Shown piece after piece: positions 61,949 through 64,000 of a stretch of DNA of 64,000 bases. Within the stretch, counting starts at the first letter, position 1; the number at the start of each line of letters is the position of its first letter. Below the pieces are notes generated by a model. It was not told the DNA's origin. It did no database searches and was given only the letters and a program-made list of their open reading frames with translations. Source of the stretch: JBGMEA01 sp041447245 (GTDB lineage: Bacteria > Bacillota > Clostridia > Eubacteriales > Anaerofustaceae); assembly GCA_041447245.1 (NCBI GenBank), contig JBGMEA010000020.1, positions 5,648 to 69,647 of the forward strand. The letters run 5' to 3'. The position numbers and the translations under genes are program-made.

Positions 61949-62076
61949 GTATGCTTAGAGTGTATATAAAATATAAATTGAAATAATGTACACTATTTAT
62001 ATATACAAATGCAGGATATCATTACCTGTATGTTTTGAATATAATATTTACAGAAGCAACACGGAGGTGAAAATGA

Positions 62077-63336
62077 ATGCGCAGTATCGTAGAGAGCAAT
62101 GAAAATGTTGGAGCTTATCTTAAAAAACTCATTGAGAAGAAATACCCGTCTCATCGTCAGTTCTGCAAGGCATACGTAATTGCAAACGGCTTTGAACCCG
62201 ATGATGATGAGCTCAGAAAGATGGGCAACCGCCTGTCACAAATTATCAAAGGGGAAAAGGCAATTCAAACTTACGATTTGCCCTTTTTTACAGATCTGCT
62301 TGAAGTATCCTGCGAGGAAATACTCAGCTGCGGAAAGTTCTTTGCCCCCATCAGCGGTCATATTACAAATTATGAGATTGCGTTCTCAAAAGATCCGTGT
62401 GTCTGGCAGAAATATATTGATCACGATGATAAGTTAATACTGAATACAGATGAGTATAATAAGACTATCATAGATTACGCCATAGAGTTCAAAAACTATG
62501 AACTGATAAAATACCTTATGGATCATGAATATATTTGGTTTGTCGATGAGAGCAAATATGACCGTGGCGATTTTGCGCTTGGTTTTGGAGCCGGAACAAG
62601 CATCAAGCGAAGAGATGTATCGTCTCAGGACTATGGGCTTATGTCTCAAATGTCGCCTGTGTTCGGTGAAGAAATCAGACTCAGAAAAGGGGTTATTACG
62701 CTTGCACTTGAAAACGAAGATTTAGATACTTTGACGACTCTCAGAGCAAAAGAGATTCCTGCATTTTTTCTGCTCAGCAGTTATGTATACATGGATATCA
62801 GCTGTTATAACTACTATGACGAAGATATAATTGAGCAGGTTTCGCGGTCTGGGGATAAGGTTCTTAGGTATTTTTCAGAACCTTACACCATAAAAGACAA
62901 CAGGGATAATGAGCACATGTTCATCTATCCGTTCCTTGGGGAGATCATAGATCGGCTGACAGCACAAAAAAGCAAATATGCTGAGCCGCTGTTAAGGAGA
63001 GCTATCGGGCATAACCAATCCGTATTTGATAAGCTTCAGAGTATGGTCAATGAAGCATCGCAGATAGCTCAAAACCGTTATGTGGATTGGGAGTTTAAAC
63101 CTCAAAATGACGTAATTATGAAAGAGGCTTTGAACTATTTCTGGGCGGTGAAAAAAGACGGGTGGTTCTCATATTCTTATTCAAGGGCAAAGAATGACAC
63201 TCCGGAGTATTTTTCGAATGTGGTTATGACAAAAACCAGTTCTGATGACTTGCTTTTATCTTCTCTTATCACTCAGCTGAACGGACTTTTTGATCGCGTG
63301 CTGAATATCAAACCGAACAACATAAAGGAGGATTGA
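62077..63336 (+). CDS. unknown protein with possible N-terminal HTH and ankyrin-like repeats
   Basis: This 419-residue protein matches no family I can name. Residues about 8-85 look like a degenerate XRE-type helix-turn-helix: L-K-K-L-I-E-K-K, S-H-R-Q-F-C-K-A-Y, then N-R-L-S-Q-I-I-K-G-E as the recognition region, with a short insert between. Two segments resemble ankyrin repeats: 129-157 (I-D-Y-A-I-E-F-K-N-Y-E-L-I-K-Y-L) and 205-231 (I-T-L-A-L-E-N-E-D-L-D-T-L). The rest is soluble and acidic. GGAGGTG precedes ATG 62077. Codon use is more A/T-rich than in the core genes, suggesting later acquisition. The next gene starts 2 nt after its stop. Confidence 0.72.
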   Translation: MRSIVESNENVGAYLKKLIEKKYPSHRQFCKAYVIANGFEPDDDELRKMGNRLSQIIKGEKAIQTYDLPFFTDLLEVSCEEILSCGKFFAPISGHITNYEIAFSKDPCVWQKYIDHDDKLILNTDEYNKTIIDYAIEFKNYELIKYLMDHEYIWFVDESKYDRGDFALGFGAGTSIKRRDVSSQDYGLMSQMSPVFGEEIRLRKGVITLALENEDLDTLTTLRAKEIPAFFLLSSYVYMDISCYNYYDEDIIEQVSRSGDKVLRYFSEPYTIKDNRDNEHMFIYPFLGEIIDRLTAQKSKYAEPLLRRAIGHNQSVFDKLQSMVNEASQIAQNRYVDWEFKPQNDVIMKEALNYFWAVKKDGWFSYSYSRAKNDTPEYFSNVVMTKTSSDDLLLSSLITQLNGLFDRVLNIKPNNIKED

Positions 63337-63338
63337 TT

Positions 63339-63521
63339 ATGAACAAATGTTTTTTTGATTATGAGGATGGTGACTTCTGTAATTGTATTTCAGACAGTAT
63401 GGCTATGGATTCCAAAGGTCATATGTTGATGAGGATGTCGGGCAACATGGCAATGGATGTGAATTCTGGTGAGCTTCACATAATTTCTTCTTGGGAAAGA
63501 GATGAAGACAACGGTTTTTAG
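63339..63521 (+). CDS. 60-residue methionine-rich protein of unknown function
   Basis: This small acidic protein has eight methionines, seven of them between residues 21 and 39 in a repeated M-A-M-D pattern, and three cysteines (4, 14, 16). ATG 63339 is 7 nt after AAGGAGG, a better site than that of most genes here, so it is surely translated; a TTG at 63333 overlaps the previous stop. Its partner is the HTH/ankyrin-like protein gene just upstream. Possible roles include an effector, antitoxin or metal-binding peptide, but none is supported by homology I can recall. Confidence 0.68.
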   Translation: MNKCFFDYEDGDFCNCISDSMAMDSKGHMLMRMSGNMAMDVNSGELHIISSWERDEDNGF

Positions 63522-63789
63522 ATATTCACAACAGTCTTATAATTTAAAGCTATAACGGATTGCATTAATCTGGTTATGTGAATTATTAAGACACGTACGA
63601 GAAAAAGTAGTATATAAGACATATAACATTCGAAGTTATGCCAATCTACATTAATAGATAGGTTTAACAAAATAACGTTTCTTCAAGTTACAACGATTTC
63701 TGAAGATATAAAGAAAATAAGTACGGTTTGCGTTGAATCGGAGCGATTGATCCTGATCCGGAAAGCGGTGAAATGTTAAATTCAAATAA
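63522..63789. other. AT-rich spacer, nothing recognised
   Basis: No frame with a ribosome binding site, no repeat and no known RNA motif was found here. A short in-frame stretch at about 63751-63806 without a start codon could be the tail of a lost gene, but it is too short to judge. Confidence 0.4.
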
Positions 63790-63792
63790 AAG

Positions 63793-63830
63793 GCACTTAA
63801 TTCAATAGATATATTGAAAAGTGCTTTTTT
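63793..63830 (+). terminator. terminator overlapping a promoter
   Basis: GCACTT-AA-TTCAAT pairs with ATTGAA-AAGTGC around AGATAT, followed by six T residues. Its second arm contains the TTGAAA of the next promoter. Confidence 0.85.
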
Positions 63831-63842
63831 ATATGCTATAAT
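63814..63842 (+). promoter_or_regulatory. strong promoter P1 of a downstream operon
   Basis: TTGAAA-N17-TATAAT with TGC before the -10. No gene follows within the window; a second strong promoter lies 91 nt downstream. Confidence 0.75.
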
Positions 63843-63873
63843 AACATTCCCAGACGCCAGAAAAGGCCGAAAG

Positions 63874-63901
63874 AAAAAAAGGTAAAAAAAAGGGAAAAAA
63901 A
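63874..63901 (+). promoter_or_regulatory. three phased A-tracts (UP-element-like bend)
   Basis: Runs of 7, 8 and 7 A residues are centred at about 63877, 63887.5 and 63898, about 10.5 bp apart, and end just before the -35 of P2. Such phasing bends DNA and such A-rich sequence binds the polymerase alpha C-terminal domain. Confidence 0.7.
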
Positions 63902-63904
63902 GAG

Positions 63905-63933
63905 TTGACAAAGGGGAGGGCGTTTGGTAATAT
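63905..63933 (+). promoter_or_regulatory. strong promoter P2 of a downstream operon
   Basis: Perfect TTGACA-N17-TAATAT, with TGG before the -10. Tandem strong promoters with an A-rich upstream element are typical of rRNA operons, but the window ends 67 nt later and no rRNA sequence is seen. Confidence 0.75.
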
Positions 63934-64000
63934 ATAAAAGCTGACCGCACGGGAAAGCGCTTAAACAAGCGAAAGAGCGTGAGAGGGAAGCGAGTTAATT

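Larger units (their letters stand above)
61592..62076. other. spacer between core and accessory DNA
   Basis: After lysS come a terminator and then roughly 340 bp of AT-rich, non-coding DNA with one good promoter. Two motifs occur on both sides of the terminator in swapped order: GGAGCGCRATC (61647-61657 and 61748-61758) and ATGTCAAAT (61667-61675 and 61731-61739). No ORF with a ribosome site was seen. Confidence 0.5.

Noticed and set aside
63651..63968. 105-codon minus-strand frame at the window end
   Set aside because: It runs across a terminator, two promoters and A-tracts, is Phe-rich from low-complexity DNA, and has no start signals.
1..64000. CRISPR arrays, tRNA or rRNA genes, insertion sequences, prophage
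   Set aside because: No regularly spaced repeats, cloverleaf-like segments, rRNA sequence, transposase or phage proteins were seen within the window.

Overview
The window looks like chromosomal DNA of an anaerobic, moderate-G+C Firmicute, most likely a member of Clostridia. The main grounds are an IspH-ribosomal protein S1 fusion, a bacterial V-type ATPase operon, a division transpeptidase with PASTA repeats, the cdaA-cdaR-glmM cluster, and strong AGGAGG-type ribosome binding sites with frequent TGnTATAAT promoters. Genus cannot be fixed from the sequence alone. Almost everything from 1 to about 61.6 kb is core housekeeping DNA. The last 2.4 kb is more AT-rich and looks accessory.

Layout: 1-3.2 kb holds a tRNA-modification and nucleotide-salvage block (ywlC, a YwlE-like phosphatase, rpiB, upp, dCMP deaminase). 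3.2-3.6 kb is a very AT-rich gap. 3.6-12.4 kb is a nine-gene V-type ATPase operon in the order F-I-K-E-C-G-A-B-D, closed by a terminator; its proteolipid carries the Na+-ligand residues known from Enterococcus hirae NtpK. 12.4-13.9 kb holds pyrophosphatase and a PhzF-family protein. 14.0-26.2 kb is the division and cell wall (dcw) cluster: mraZ, rsmH, ftsL, PBP, murF, mraY, murD, ftsW, murG, ftsQ, ftsZ. It has a four-repeat MraZ operator in front, and murE, murC and ftsA are missing from their usual slots. 26.4-29.0 kb holds a small unknown gene and serC-serA. 29.1-33.7 kb holds a flavoprotein, then cmk-plsC-ispH/S1. 33.7-37.5 kb holds an unknown membrane protein, then tig-clpP-clpX.

37.7-42.8 kb lies on the minus strand: cdaA-cdaR-oxidoreductase-glmM, linking cyclic-di-AMP synthesis to peptidoglycan precursor supply. 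43.0-48.5 kb (plus) carries an unknown six-helix membrane protein, dnaE and a long coiled-coil ZapA. 48.65-52.3 kb (minus) is secA-prfB, with a programmed +1 frameshift in prfB. 52.5-57.2 kb (plus) is tilS-hpt-ftsH and a YtxH/DUF948 pair. 57.3-61.6 kb is an EF-G-like GTPase, then greA-lysS.

The tail (61.6-64.0 kb) has a two-gene unit of unknown function: a protein with a possible N-terminal helix-turn-helix and ankyrin-like repeats, followed by a 60-residue methionine-rich protein. After it comes a non-coding stretch with two strong tandem promoters and three A-tracts at helical spacing, which looks like the leader of a highly expressed operon (perhaps rRNA) starting beyond the window. No tRNA, rRNA, CRISPR array, insertion sequence or prophage gene was found inside the window.
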